A stretch of DNA of 64,000 nt from Gliomastix tumulicola (GCA_001599755.1 BCHX01000002.1:248001-312000), one strand, 5' to 3'. Shown: positions 52,763-63,897, numbered from the stretch's first letter. Numbers and translations are program-made. The notes: generated by a model from the sequence alone, not told the origin.

Positions 52763-53806
52763 ATGGCCTTCTGGATCGACACCGAAGACTGGCACACCGC
52801 CGGCGAGCCCTTCCGCATAGTGCCCAAGCTCCCCGACGGAAGTCTCCCTGCTTCAGGCACCGTCGCCCAACGGCGCCTCGACATCCTCGCCGCGGGAGCC
52901 TCACACCCGCTCAACCGTCTCCGCGAGTCCCTCTGCCATGAGCCGCGCGGCCACGCGGACATGTACGGCGGCTTCATCACGCCTCCGGACGACAACAAGG
53001 CCGACTTTGGCGTGCTCTTCTGGCACAAGGATGGCTTCTCGACGGCGTGCGGCCACGGCACCATTGCCCTGGGCTACTGGGCGCTGGCGAATGGAATCGT
53101 CGAGACGCCCGAGGAGGATCAAGAGGTGAAGGTCGTGATCGACGTCCCCTCCGGTCGCGTCACGGCTCGCGTGATGGTGGAAGACGGCAAACCGGTGTAC
53201 GCGGACTTTTACAACGTCATCAGCTACCCTCTCGCCCAGGCACTGCGCGTCAACATCGCCTCCCGTGGCGGCATGCAGCTCAAGGTCGATCTCGCCTTCA
53301 GCGGCGCCGTGTACGTCAGCATCGACGCGGAGGAGCAGCTCAAGATGAAGGTCGAGCCCGAGAACACGCAGGAGTTCATCAGGCTTGGGCGGGAGATCAA
53401 GGCAGCGCTGGGCACTCGGGCGCACCACGGCGAGTACGCCTGCTACGGCGTCATCTTCTACCAGGAGGAGGACGGAGAAAGGGACAGGCTGGCCAAGGTG
53501 GGGGAGAAGGTCATCCGGCAGAAGAGCATCACCATCTTTGCGGACGGCCAGGTCGACCGCTCGCCGTGCGGCTCGGGCACATCGGCTCGGCTGGCTCTGC
53601 TGAATGTGCAGGGCCGCTCTGGCAAGCTGGTTCACCGGTCCATCATCGGCTCCGAGTTTGAGGCGCAGATTACCTCGAAGCTGATCGTCGAGAATGCGGC
53701 GACGGCTGTCTGGACGACGGTGCGAGGCGAGGCGAGGCTGTGCGGGAAGATGAGCTTCTTTATCGATCCGGACGAGCCCATCTATCCGGGCTTCCTCTTG
53801 CGATGA
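52763..53806 (+). CDS. proline racemase family protein (racemase/4-hydroxyproline epimerase type)
   Basis: Single exon, 347 residues, usual length for the family. Both catalytic cysteines are present: Cys96 in FSTACGHGTIALG and Cys269 in DRSPCGSGTSARLAL. Two cysteines mark proline racemase and 4-hydroxyproline 2-epimerase, while trans-3-hydroxyproline dehydratases have a Thr at the second site, so a racemase or epimerase is predicted. GGFITPP and NVISYP segments and IIGSEFEAQI..WTTVRGEA near the C-terminus complete the fold. It would make D-isomers of proline or hydroxyproline for further breakdown, the kind of chemistry used on plant extensins or collagen. No signal peptide: cytosolic. Its promoter has the CGG-N4-CCG palindrome. 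Confidence 0.92.
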   Translation: MAFWIDTEDWHTAGEPFRIVPKLPDGSLPASGTVAQRRLDILAAGASHPLNRLRESLCHEPRGHADMYGGFITPPDDNKADFGVLFWHKDGFSTACGHGTIALGYWALANGIVETPEEDQEVKVVIDVPSGRVTARVMVEDGKPVYADFYNVISYPLAQALRVNIASRGGMQLKVDLAFSGAVYVSIDAEEQLKMKVEPENTQEFIRLGREIKAALGTRAHHGEYACYGVIFYQEEDGERDRLAKVGEKVIRQKSITIFADGQVDRSPCGSGTSARLALLNVQGRSGKLVHRSIIGSEFEAQITSKLIVENAATAVWTTVRGEARLCGKMSFFIDPDEPIYPGFLLR

Positions 53807-54847
53807 GGGACATTGCATCAAGGAACGGAATCAGAAGCAGGATGCAGAGAGGATCAGCAGTGAGGCAGCCACAGTAGGTAACACCAGAAGAGCCCCTGTG
53901 CTGCAGGTCTGTCGTCTGCGGCATCGGTAGCTAATACCAAGGTCCCTTAAAAAGATTACCAAACTCCAAGTGCCAACGTTACTCACCGCCTATTCTGGCT
54001 CGTTTACTGCATGACTGGACTGATCTGTCAGTTCCCGGACGATCCCTCCCTAATTAACGAAGCGAACACCGGACTTCCACCATGTTCACTACTACGAAAC
54101 AGAAACGAGCGATCCAACACCAATCCCTCGATATACTCGCTTCCCTTCAAGTCCCTCTTCTTATCTTTTTCATTCAGCCACTGCTACCCCGCGCCATTCT
54201 ACAACGCCCGCTGCAAGCCCCTCACTATTCCTCCAGCAGACCCCTGCCCTGCACGCCCTGCAGGGCCGTTTACTGTCTCCGTCTTCAGCTGCCCACTGAC
54301 CAAGCCATCGCCGAATCGAGAACCATCCGCTTACTCTTTGGGGCCTCCGGCAGACGCAATATACAAATGGTGGGCGAGCATGCAGCTAGAGTGTCGAGCC
54401 CAACGGCAGCTGAGGGTGAGACCACGGTCCCAATATACAGGGATCTATGACCATTGCGCTCATTCTCATAGGGCAGAGTGGTGTTCTAGACGGCTTTTTT
54501 TTTTATTGAGCGTTATGTGTCATGCATGGCCACGTCGGGCGCAGTGCCAAGAGAGTGGCTAATATGCATGCGTCTCGACTTCAGCAGACGCGTATCGCTT
54601 TGTCTAGACCAATTGTGTGCGCTGATGGGCTGGCCTCTGCATATTCAGCTTGCAAAGATGCTGCTGAAGACGAAGAAGTGGCCCGAGGTGAGCGTCGCGT
54701 CGGTTGAAGGGAGGGGTTCAAGCAGACGGAAGATGGTATAAGTACGAGCAGATGGAAGCGCTCCTCTGCGAGAGAAGCAGACATTCAAGAGGCAAGCAAA
54801 TAGCACCACAGCATCTTCTACTCTTTTGTTCACCACCCGCCTCCAAG
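53807..54847. other. intergenic region upstream of lipoxygenase
   Basis: About 1.04 kb. The frame at 54011-54562 is Ser/Pro-rich with no family match and is not called. A TATA box lies at 54737-54744. Confidence 0.55.
54737..54744 (+). promoter_or_regulatory. TATA box of the lipoxygenase gene
   Basis: TATAAGTA, about 105 bp upstream of the ATG. Confidence 0.45.
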
Positions 54848-57161
54848 ATGTCCATGTTCGGCAACGTCCCCGGGATGCCGCAGAGCTTCGTCTCGCGGCC
54901 CAAGCACGACGAGAGCTCTGCCTCGGACGACATCCTCAAGCAGCCTCCCCTGCTGAGACAGCCTCCCCTCATCATCCGAGGCCCCGGCTATCAGAGGAAG
55001 GCCGCCGCCGCCGCCAACCCGTACAGGCTGCTGGACTCGGGCGTCTTCAACAACCGCCTCATCAAGATCCGGCTACAGCGCCAGAAGGAGTTCAGCAAGG
55101 GACCCAATCTCGGTCTCATCCAGCGGCCGGGTCTCATCGGTGCGCCGCCCAAGCCTCTGGAGGAGGGCACGTATGAAGGTATCAAGGCGTTTGTCACTGA
55201 AGCCTACGGCCGCGTTGAGCATGGGTACGTCCTCCCTCCCCCCTCTCCATCCTCGTTTAAACCAACAAACAAACCACTGACATCACCCCAGCTGGGACGC
55301 CATCCTCGCCGTCAAGGGCGTCGAGCCCATCATCCCCAAGATGTTCACCAAGCCCGAGCGCCTCGAGATCTACAACTTCACGCCGTACCCCAAGACCGCG
55401 ACCAACGGCGTCGACTTCCCGCCGCACCTGGACGTGATCCCCAAGGACGAGACCGACCCGCTGTACGACATCTTCGACAAGTCCGGGCTGCTCGAGACCA
55501 TGGCCATCATCGGGCTGTCCTTCTCGCTCAACATCAAGTGGCCCGACGCGTGGACGTGGACCAAGAAGACCATGGGCGAGTACCTGGACGCGTACGTCGA
55601 GAGCAACAAGAACAACTTCATCGGGCACGACGACACGGACATCGAGGCCGATCCGCAGGCGCAGAACATCGGCTGTCTGCCGGACTGGTTCAGCGACAGG
55701 CGGTTCGCCGAGCAGTCGCTGACGGGGACGAACCCGACGACGCTCCGGAAGGTGGACGACGACCTGCTCAAGGAGTTCATCGACGCGGCCGAGGACACGG
55801 GCGAGACGGGCTGGGCGGAGAGGCTGCGGAGCGTCGACCAGGCCACGCTCTTCGTGCAGGACGCGCGGTACATCCGCGAGGCTGTGGGCGCTGCGCCCGA
55901 CGCCGAGCTCAAGCACAAGGAGTTCTGGGCCGACATGAACTGGGCGTGCTGCGCGGTGACGCTGTACGAGCTGCACGGCGACGGCAAGCTGCACCCAGCG
56001 GCCATCGTCGTCGACTACAAGGTGACGATGCGGCAGTCCATCACGCTCTTCAACAAGCGGCTGCTGCCGACCGACCTCGACGCCGACGAGGACACGCTCA
56101 AGAAGGCGCTCGCCGAGGAGGAGACGGACTGGCCGTGGCGCTACGCAAAGACGTGCGCGCAGGTGTCGGACTGGGTGCGGCACGAGGTCGGCGTGCACCT
56201 GACGCTGTCCCATCTCGTCGAGGAGGTCGTCATCGTGGCCAGCAAGCGCTGCTTCGACGAGCAGCACCCGGTCTACCGGCTGCTCAGCCCGCACTGGGTG
56301 CGCACGCTCTCGCTCAACGCGGCGGCGCGCAGCACGCTGGTGCCGTACGTCGTCAAGGACATTGTTGGCATGGACCTCAACGCCGTGTACGCGCTGATCC
56401 GGTACGAGTTCGACCACTACGACTTCGTGGGCAGCTACGTGCCCAACGACCTGAAGCGCCGCGGCTTCCCGCACACGCCGCGCGGGCTCGAGGACGACCG
56501 CTACAAGAACTACGCCTACGCCAAGGACATCATCCTCATGTGGGACGTGCTGCGCAAGTTCGTGCTCAGCACGCTGAAGCTGAGCTACGGCAGCGACGAG
56601 GAGGTCGCCTCGGACTCCTCCATCTGGGAGTGGTGCCACGAGATCCAGACCCTCGGCGCGATGCCGACGTTCCCGACCGTCCAGACGCTCGACGAGCTCG
56701 CCGACGCCGTCACCATGTGCATCCACATCGCCGCGCCCTTCCACACGGCGGTCAACTACCTGCAGAACTTCTACCAGGCCTTCGTCTTCGCCAAGCCGCC
56801 CGCCCTCTGCGCGCCGCTGCCCAAGGACCTGTACGAGCTGCAGCACTACGACAAGGACGCCTTCGCGTCCGCCCTGCACATCAAGCGCCACCGCCAGTGG
56901 CTGCTGTCCGAGCAGCTGCCCTGGCTGCTGAGCTTCAAGGTCGAGTCGTCCAACAACCTGCAGACGTTTGCCCAGTCGCACCAGCTGCTGGCGGGCACGG
57001 ACGAGGAGGAGCAGGCGAGCTCGGCCATCATCGACGAGCTGGAGGCCGATCTGGAGGAGCTGACGGCCAAGTTTAGGGAGATCAGCCACCGCATGGACCG
57101 GGACAGTATCCCGTACACGGTGCTGGAGCCGTCGAACACGGCTGTTTCGATCCTGATCTGA
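54848..57161 (+). CDS. lipoxygenase, non-secreted fungal type
   Basis: Dioxygenates polyunsaturated fatty acids to hydroperoxides. Exons 54848-55224 and 55292-57161; 748 residues. Metal ligands in the expected spacing: His428 and His433 in GVHLTLSHLVEEVV, His610 with Asn614 in PFHTAVNYLQNFYQAF, and the C-terminal Ile748 carboxylate. Other marks: NWACCAVTLYELHGDG, WRYAKTCAQVSDWVRHEVGV, SPHWVRTLSLNAAARSTLVP, and DSSIWEWCHEIQTLGAMPTF. N-terminal extension of about 130 residues is Pro/Arg-rich with no signal peptide, unlike the secreted manganese lipoxygenases; this architecture and length are those of FoxLOX-like iron enzymes. Product could be 9- or 13-hydroperoxide, relevant to oxylipin signalling between fungus and plant. 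The metal (Fe or Mn) is inferred, not seen. Confidence 0.95.
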
Positions 57162-57191
57162 GGTAGATGATATGAATGAGAACGACGAATC

Positions 57192-57203
57192 GATGATGAT
57201 GAC

Positions 57204-57234
<31 letters not shown>
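57192..57234. repeat. GAT/ATG trinucleotide microsatellite
   Basis: About 14 GAT/ATG units, one interrupted by GAC, in the 3' region just after the lipoxygenase stop. Confidence 0.9.
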
Positions 57235-58181
57235 CAGAGTCGCCTTGTCGGGAGTGACCGTGTGCTAACTAGAGTGTGAAGAGTGAAGTAAGCCGTAAGC
57301 AGTCAGTCAGTCAGTCCATCACCACCCACGGCCCATCCGAACTACTAGTTAGACTCAACACACCAACACTGCAATGTAAGAAAGAGAGATGAAACAGTAC
57401 GCCACTGCAATGACGCAAAGCATGCAGACGACACACGGTCCAGCCCAGATGGCGCGTGTGTCGGGAGATTCCTACCCTTTATCACTCCCCAACGGCGATG
57501 AACGGCGGCAGAACAGCCCCCAGCCACGTGGAAGAGCGGCAACAGTGGCAACGTTTAGCACACCATCCCGTAAGAAAGGAAGCCGCTAGACGCGAGCTAA
57601 AGCCCGAGCCATGTGTCACACGCAAGGCCCCTGCCCGTTGTTGGCCCAGCGTGCCACTGCACACCACAAGTTAGCGCTTCGGCCTCTCCTGTTGCTTTTT
57701 TCCCTCCTGTGCCGCTCATCGACACCGAAAGGGCGGCCAGTGCGTTTCATTGCATCATGGGCCATGCAGTCGCTCGCGTGGCCACGTTGTCTGAGACATG
57801 CTCAGGGCAGATCCGGCGATCCCAATCTGGCCCTCATTCCAAATCCGAGACTCTTCACCCCCAAACAGACCAAGCCCGCCCGTCGCTGTCACATTGGCAT
57901 CTGTTGGCGCTGGTCCGATAAACATGCCTGCTAGCATTCCTCAGTCACCTGCCCGGGCTGCATAAGCTCGACGTGCTGGCGCAGTTTGACGGACAGCAAC
58001 TCTGCTGGCCGCTGTCTCGTGCCCATTTTGCGCCCCCCCTGGGCCTTGTTCGCCCCTCCTGTCCCCTGAATCCCTGAATCTGCAGAGCGTTAAGCACGCT
58101 AGGGCCCCTCTTAGCTCGTCTCCACCGCCGTCGCCGTTCCTCAGCGCCTCCCCCCAAATGGTGAGTGAGTGACAGTGACTC

Positions 58182-58199
58182 TCTCTCTCTCTCTCTCTC
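58182..58199. repeat. CT dinucleotide tract
   Basis: About nine CT units in a promoter-like region. Confidence 0.85.
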
Positions 58200-58670
58200 G
58201 GCTGATTACTATCTGACCACGCCACACGCCCGACGCCTTCCATCACCACTCGCCTTCTTCCCCTTCACCTCATCCTCACCTCCTCCCTCACCTGGAACAG
58301 CTTCCGTCGGTCCTCGCCAGCCCGTCTCTTTTCTTTTAATCTCTCTCTCCTGTGCGCCCACCAAGCCCTGTTCACCGCACAGCCACCCAGAAACCTCAAT
58401 TCAAAAGGGGAAAATCCGCACCCGGTCCCAAAAGCGCACGGCCGAACTTCGCAAAAGAGCCATAAAAACCCCTACCCATCTTTTACCACGCCGCCCGAAA
58501 ATTACCACCTGCAACCTCGTGTCGTCCGCCCTCGTTGATCTTTGCACAACTGCCGCCGCTTCGCTTCGCCCTAGCCCGTGCCCAACGAACTAGTTCCATC
58601 CCTAATAGCACGACCGCGATATCAACAGGGAAGCAGAACAAAGAAAAGGCACTCGTCACTCATCACTCAC

Positions 58671-58698
58671 CCATCCATCCATCCATCCATCCATCCAT
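58671..58698. repeat. CCAT tetranucleotide tract
   Basis: About seven CCAT copies immediately upstream of the ATG at 58700. Confidence 0.85.
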
Positions 58699-58699
58699 C

Positions 58700-58744
58700 A
58701 TGCCTGCGTCCGTGGACTCCTCTCGCCCCATCATGGCGCCTTCC
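58700..58744 (+). other. possible first exon or upstream ORF of the 59130 gene
   Basis: An ATG opens MPASVDSSRPIMAPS, then a donor GTAAGT at 58745. Using acceptor CCTAG (59060) the frame continues for 23 codons straight into the ATG at 59130, giving a 167-residue protein; using CTCAG (59066) it ends 38 codons from its start, overlapping the 59130 ATG. Either an N-terminal extension or a leader peptide; RNA data would decide. Confidence 0.45.
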
Positions 58745-59129
58745 GTAAGTGTTTCAAGATCTCCCCCAGTCCACACCCAATCCTCGTCTGCCTGCCCGTT
58801 CGTTGCCTTTTCTGCGCCTTGTTTTCGCCGTTCGTGCCCATCACTTGCCTCCTTCTTCACGCGGCACGGGGGCGTACGATACGAGAGGGTATAACTGCTC
58901 AGTCCCGACTGTTCCGTCTGCCGGCTGAGAACTCAGGACAAAGAGGGGGACCACATAAACCGCTTCGTCTCTCCCCACCCCTTTCCACTCCTTCACGCCG
59001 TCTCTCTCTGATCCCTCTCTGTCTCTTGTCTCTCTCCTCTCCCCTCTGTCACATACCTAGCCCCTCAGGAGGAAGCAAACACACCAGCAGGACCTCCTCC
59101 TCAACGACGAGAGAAACAAACCAGCAGCC

Positions 59130-59519
59130 ATGTCCGCTAACGCCTCCCGCTCCAAGGCCCGAACCTCGGTCCGCTACAGCACCTACAGCGTCGCCGCGCC
59201 CTCGCTCGCCGCGACCGTCGAGACCAACGACTCCCGCACCAACGAGATCCGCGACATCGCGACCGGCCTCGACCGCATGGAGAACAAGGCCCTCTCGTCC
59301 CAGCGCGTCTTCCTCAGCGAGGAGAAGACGACCAACATGCAGAAGCTCGCCCTGGGCGCCAAGCTCGACCGCGCCCTCGAGCGCCGCATGAGCGGGCAGG
59401 ACGCCGTCATGCGTCCACGCAAGGCCACCATCACGGGGGGCGTCAACAGCGCGGCCGTGCCTATCAAGTTCGACGTCGAGACGGCCAAGGAGGTGGTTGT
59501 CAACGAGAAGGCCGAGTAA
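59130..59519 (+). CDS. small unrecognised protein
   Basis: 129 residues, single exon from ATG 59130 (context CAGCCATGTC), longer if the 58700 exon is joined. The N-terminus is Ser/Arg-rich (MSANASRSKARTSVRYSTYS); the middle is helical (SRTNEIRDIATGLDRMENKA, KTTNMQKLALGAKLDRALER), and the end is Lys/Val-rich. No signal peptide or membrane segment. GC-rich coding bias agrees with the neighbours, supporting a real gene. I do not recognise a family; the helix-rich middle could form a small coiled coil. Confidence 0.7.
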   Translation: MSANASRSKARTSVRYSTYSVAAPSLAATVETNDSRTNEIRDIATGLDRMENKALSSQRVFLSEEKTTNMQKLALGAKLDRALERRMSGQDAVMRPRKATITGGVNSAAVPIKFDVETAKEVVVNEKAE

Positions 59520-60650
59520 GAGGCGGGGGGGAGAAATAAATGGGATACTGTTTTGCGGCGGAAAGGGACTGTGTGACTTTGCCCGTTGGATGCTCCTGCG
59601 GGTTATGGCTACGAACACACAGAGCTGCTGCTGCGTACGCTTTCGGGAGTCCGTGGCCGTGGCTTTGTCTTGCTGTGGCACCTCACGAGGCTACGCTCAT
59701 CTGGCTGGCGTCCGCTACCGCATCTTTTTGCCCATACTGGGGGGGAAATCCTGCCTGAGAGTCTTACCATGATACCCTCTTCTTTTTCTCTCTCTCAGTT
59801 TCCAGGATAAAGGCACTTTCGTTCTTTACTCTCCACGGTCGACACGTTACATACACCCAAATCGAAGATACTCGTCTTTTTCCATATCGATCGGGTTCGC
59901 TTGGATGCCTGATACACATCGCTCAGACGGTTCATCTGGATACCGGAATCACAGTCTTGGCGACAGCACCGAGCTGCTTTCGACCCCCTCTCTCTCCTCT
60001 CGAATCTACGTTGTGTTCGATACTTCGGCTCGGTCGCTCGGTCGGCTCTGCATATATGGGGAGTACAAAGCAAACGAGGGCAGGAACGGCGGTATATACA
60101 GATGCCGCTCCGGGAGATGGTCTCCATTCTTCTCTATGTCATGGGTCGGAATTGGCTCGTTTTACTTGAATTTGCATGGGAATCTTACTTGTGGTTTTGA
60201 TATCTGCCATGGGGCCTAGAATTGTTGAAAGGTGCAGGCTTGGTATGCAGGTACATGATAGCAAATGACATTGAACACATAAACTTCAGTGACCTCTGTT
60301 CTTCGTAACATGTTCTCGTGTGGTGAATCTTAGACGTTTGCCTCAGCGAGACACCGCACGTGCGATCTCAGTGACAGCTGCATGTGCAGAGGATAGTACA
60401 TTTATACATCCGCTATGGTCTAAAGCAGATAACCCCGATGACGCCAGATCCCATCATCCATCACACGTAAACTCGTGCCATGTGTGTGGCAGTATGTATC
60501 ACCTCCTGCCCCCGTTCCTCGACACAAGGACATATATCCCAGTGTCCCGTCAGAAGGAACCGTCTCGATGCCCGAAAACATCCTCCTCGAGGGAGCAAAG
60601 GGAGCAGATCAAGAGCACAGGTCACTCACTCCGTATGCGCCCCCCGCCCC
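59520..60650. other. intergenic region, small gene / Sec72
   Basis: About 1.1 kb between two convergent genes, holding 3' ends only. The frame 59905-60219 has no support. Confidence 0.55.
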
Positions 60651-61292
60651 CTATGCCTTCTCCGTCTGCACCGCCTTGCCCGCCGCCTCGAGCTTCTCGT
60701 CAATCTCCTTCCGCAGCTTCGTCAGCTCGGCCTCGTCCCCCTCGAGCTCCAGCGCCTTCCTCACCCACTCTCTCGCCTCCTCCAGCCGTCCCATCTCGAC
60801 GAGACACCGTCCCCTCCGCCACCACCCCATCGCATTGCCCAGCTTCCGCACCTCGACGCTCGTCTCCGCGTCGACGGCGCCCTCGGCCCACTGCTGCATG
60901 GCGATACACGCCTGCGCCCGGTTCGCAAACGTGAAGCTGATCTCCTCGCGCGCCAGCGCACTCGGCTCCCACGACGGGCGGGCGAGCGCCATCTGGATGC
61001 CCAGCGTGTACAGCTTGTGCGCCTCGGCGAAGCGGCCCTTCTTGAACTCGGTGTTACCGCTGTCCCGGAGCTTGGTCACGTTGGCCGTGCGCTTCGGGTT
61101 GACGGGGACGGGGGGCAGGGGCACGCCCGTCTTGGGGTGCACGGCCTCGGGCGTCGTCGTGATGGCCTTGTGCAGGGCGTTGAGGGAGGCGAGCTCGGCG
61201 GCGAGGGCGCGGGAGGCGCTCGTCGAGGAGAGGGTGCCCTTGCCAGCGTCGATCTGCAGCGGGATCATGTCGAAGTGCGTGAGGTCCGACAT
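60651..61292 (-). CDS. protein translocation subunit Sec72 (TPR protein)
   Basis: Accessory subunit of the Sec62/Sec63/Sec71/Sec72 complex in post-translational import into the endoplasmic reticulum. Single exon, 213 residues. N-terminus SDLTHFDMIPLQID, then a conserved block PVPVNPKRTANVTKLRDSGN. A TPR-like array covers about 85-200 (NTEFKKGRFAEAHKLYTLGI, FANRAQACIAMQQWAEGAVD, AMGWWRRGRCLVEMGRLEEA), matching Sec72 of other ascomycetes. No membrane segment, as expected for a peripheral subunit that docks Hsp70-type chaperones. Just upstream is a GT repeat (about 61303-61321). Start ATG at 61292. Confidence 0.9.
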   Translation of the reverse strand: MSDLTHFDMIPLQIDAGKGTLSSTSASRALAAELASLNALHKAITTTPEAVHPKTGVPLPPVPVNPKRTANVTKLRDSGNTEFKKGRFAEAHKLYTLGIQMALARPSWEPSALAREEISFTFANRAQACIAMQQWAEGAVDAETSVEVRKLGNAMGWWRRGRCLVEMGRLEEAREWVRKALELEGDEAELTKLRKEIDEKLEAAGKAVQTEKA

Positions 61293-63055
61293 GGCTGCGG
61301 TTGTGTGTGTGTGTGTGTGTGGGATGGATGTTGTGTGTGCGTAGGTCAGGATCGTGTGGCAGCGCAGTAGCTTGTGGTCTGCGGTCAGGCTTCGAGGTGA
61401 CCCAATGGCCTGGGAAAACGGTGCGAGTTGGTCTTGAACAGAAAATGTAGAAGTCGAAGCCAACAAGGAATGTGAAATGTTGGCTGTGCCCAGGGAGTTG
61501 CGAAGGGAAGCAGAGAATAGAGAGTGAAGGTTGGGCGGCTGGACGTTTCTCCCCTCCAGCCAACGGACGTCGAACGGACAAGGACACATCGCAGAAATTA
61601 GGTGCAGGTGGGCTTATCTTATCTGTCTTATCGACACCCGATAGACGAGCACAGGGCACACCTCATCAAAATGCTCCTGGACATTGACGACCAGAATATC
61701 AAGGAAATGAATGCAATTCAAATCAATCTTTCTTGCTCGCGAGCTTTTGTATCTCTCGCCTGGATACCCTTCGCGTCTATCTACAGAAATCATGGCAAAG
61801 ATGGATGGATAGTGATTCACATGTGGTGTGGCTTTTCGACTGGACAGCTCCCATGCAAGAGTCCTTACCCTATAACTTGGCCTACCTGCACTGCCAGGGC
61901 GACAAAAGAGGAAATGTTCATGTTGAATGAGGAGATATTCGTGCAATTGAGACAGGTTCCAGTCATGCAGGGTCTGAGAAGCTTTGGAAGCAACATCCAT
62001 GTGTCAGTCAGTCAAGGATTACGGGCAGAGTGGCTGCTGCAACCACCAACAATCGTCATCATCACTCTTGTGGGCGTCAGTGGCGACCTCACGCGTGCCT
62101 CTCGCGCACCCCGAGAGCATTTGTCAGACGTCATACCGAAACAAAACATTACTATCTGGACTCGTCGTTCGCCGCATCGCCTTCACCATCACACTCAGAC
62201 CCTAGTGGTATATGCAGAAACGCCATTTTGTCTTCACTCCCTCATTGATCATCATCTTGATTTGTTCTCTCCTCTTCTCCCACCCCCCTCTCTTTTGTTT
62301 GCTGTACAACTCCTGCTAAGGTCTCGTGCTCAATATTTTTCCCTGGTCGAACTTCCGGGACTCAGAGTCTTCTCCTCCAAACTCATTGCTCCCTCTTCAC
62401 TGACTCAACATGCACCGTTCAGGCTCGTCTTTTAATGAAAAGGGAGAAGGAGATGTAAGGAAGAAAAAAGAATTGCCCATCCGTCCATAAACCGCCGAAG
62501 GCCCCTTGTATTTTGTGTTGCAAAGAAATAAAGGAAATTCCCTAGAACAGACAAAAATGCCCTGCAGCCGATTTTCCATTTTTTGTTGTGCCCTTCCACC
62601 CCAACGCAGCTGTCGAATAAACAAGAACAGGAGAGAAAAAGGGGGAAACGAAAAAAGAGAAGTGTCAAAACCAAGGTTTCCTTTGTGTTGTTGTGTCGTG
62701 ATGTTGTGCCCTGCCGCGCGCCGGATTCTAAAACGCAAGTTGGAAGAAAATTTGCTGTGTGCCGAGGGAAAAGAAATAAGCAGTAGACCAGCCCCAAATG
62801 CGCGCGCCCAGGTAAACCATCAAGTCCGGACGGAGGGAATGAACGGCGACGAGAGTGTGCGAAGGGAGCAGTGGACTGAGTTGTTTTCTTTCCAGATTTT
62901 CCGATTTTTTATTTTCTTTTTGGTTTCTCGAGATAGAGGGAAAGGGAGACCGTCTGTGGAGGGAAAAGTATGGTTGGTCATGAAAATCATGTATATCTAG
63001 TACACGATGGTTCGGGGGAAAAGTTGGGGTTTCCCGTCCTCTCTAAGAGAAGTGT
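61293..63055. other. intergenic region, Sec72 / ribosomal protein L16
   Basis: About 1.76 kb between two minus-strand genes. Starts with a (GT)n run, then Sec72 promoter. A 277-codon open frame at 61602-62435 (plus) has no family signature or codon bias like its neighbours and is not called. 62450-63000 is A/T- and purine-rich 3' sequence. Confidence 0.5.
61303..61321. repeat. GT dinucleotide tract
   Basis: Roughly nine GT units a few bases upstream of the Sec72 start. Confidence 0.85.
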
Positions 63056-63897
63056 CTAGTAACCGAGGGCAGCGAGGGCCTGGGTCGTCTCGGACTTGGT
63101 GCCGGCGTTCTTCTTGGCCTCGGACAGTTGTCGTGCAGCCGTCTTCTTGCGCTCGTAGTAGGCCAGGGCCTTGGCCTTTCTGCGGTCCTCCAGACTGCAA
63201 ACACACACAGGTCAGTACGGCAATTGCGGATGGCATGGGGGCAGGTGATCACGTACCGAGACACAACGTCCTGGTACTTCCAGCCGTTCTCGTGGCTCAG
63301 GCGGCCGACGGTGCAGTACTTGCGACCGGGCTGCAGGCGGAGAACACGGAGGGCCTGGGGGACGACCATCTTCTTCTTCTTGTCGTAGGGGGGAGGGACA
63401 CCCTCGAAGACCTTGAGGCGCTCAAGGGCGGCGGCACCACGGGCGGTCTTGTGGGGGATCATGCCACGGACGGCCTTGTAGAAGATTCGGGAGGGAGCGC
63501 GGAAGTGGAAGGGACCTGCGACGCCAAAGTCAATCGTCTGCATTCTCGGACAATGCGAATCGAGGGGATCGGAGACTCACCACCGCGAGTGGGGTTGTAT
63601 CGGGTGATCTTGCGCATGTGGGCGGCGTACTTGACTGCAGGAACCGTGTTAGCATAAACCGTGTCTTCGAAGGGCATCGGGGCGCGCTCCAGTGTCTCGT
63701 GACGTGGGCGGAGGAGGATTGTGTCGAGCCCAGTCGTCGGGCAGGGAGGGAGGAAACGTACGCTTGGCGCGGAAGAACTCGCCAGAGATGTTGAGGGCCT
63801 CGGTGCGGACCACAACGATCTTCTGACCGTTGAGGAGCTGCTTGGCCACGATACTGGCGAGGCGACCAAGGAGGTGGCCCTTGCCGTCGATGATAAC
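63056..63897 (-). CDS. 60S ribosomal protein L16 (uL13/L13a), 5' exon outside window
   Basis: Large ribosomal subunit protein. Exons seen: 63897-63762, 63634-63581, 63515-63257, 63194-63056, all in frame; 195 residues visible. The first visible exon begins VIIDGKGHLLGRLASIVAKQ after an acceptor CGCAG at 63898, so the start exon (a few residues) lies beyond position 64000; no suitable ATG is found before the right edge. Other marks: IVVVRTEALNISGEFFRAK, KITRYNPTRGGPFHFRAPSR, AVRGMIPHKTARGAAALERL, VPPPYDKKKKMVVPQALR and the Lys-rich tail with YYERKKTAARQLSEAKKN, ending ALAALGY. Several short introns near the 5' end are typical of fungal ribosomal protein genes. Confidence 0.95.

Larger units (their letters stand above)
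57162..58699. other. intergenic region, lipoxygenase / small conserved gene
   Basis: About 1.5 kb. Contains the microsatellite near the lipoxygenase end, a CT run (58182-58199), CT-rich promoter sequence and a (CCAT)n run (58671-58698) directly before the 58700 ATG. No gene supported. Confidence 0.55.

Noticed and set aside
54011..54562. 183-codon frame upstream of the lipoxygenase
   Set aside because: Ser/Pro-rich with no motif; it overlaps the promoter-like region.
55257..57089. 610-codon minus-strand frame and a 790-codon plus frame over the lipoxygenase
   Set aside because: Low-complexity Val/Leu/Arg-rich products with no family features, produced by high GC third positions; lipoxygenase motifs fix the real frame.
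61602..62435. 277-codon plus-strand frame between Sec72 and L16
   Set aside because: No recognisable domain, and composition unlike neighbouring genes. Long for chance but unsupported; RNA-seq would settle it.
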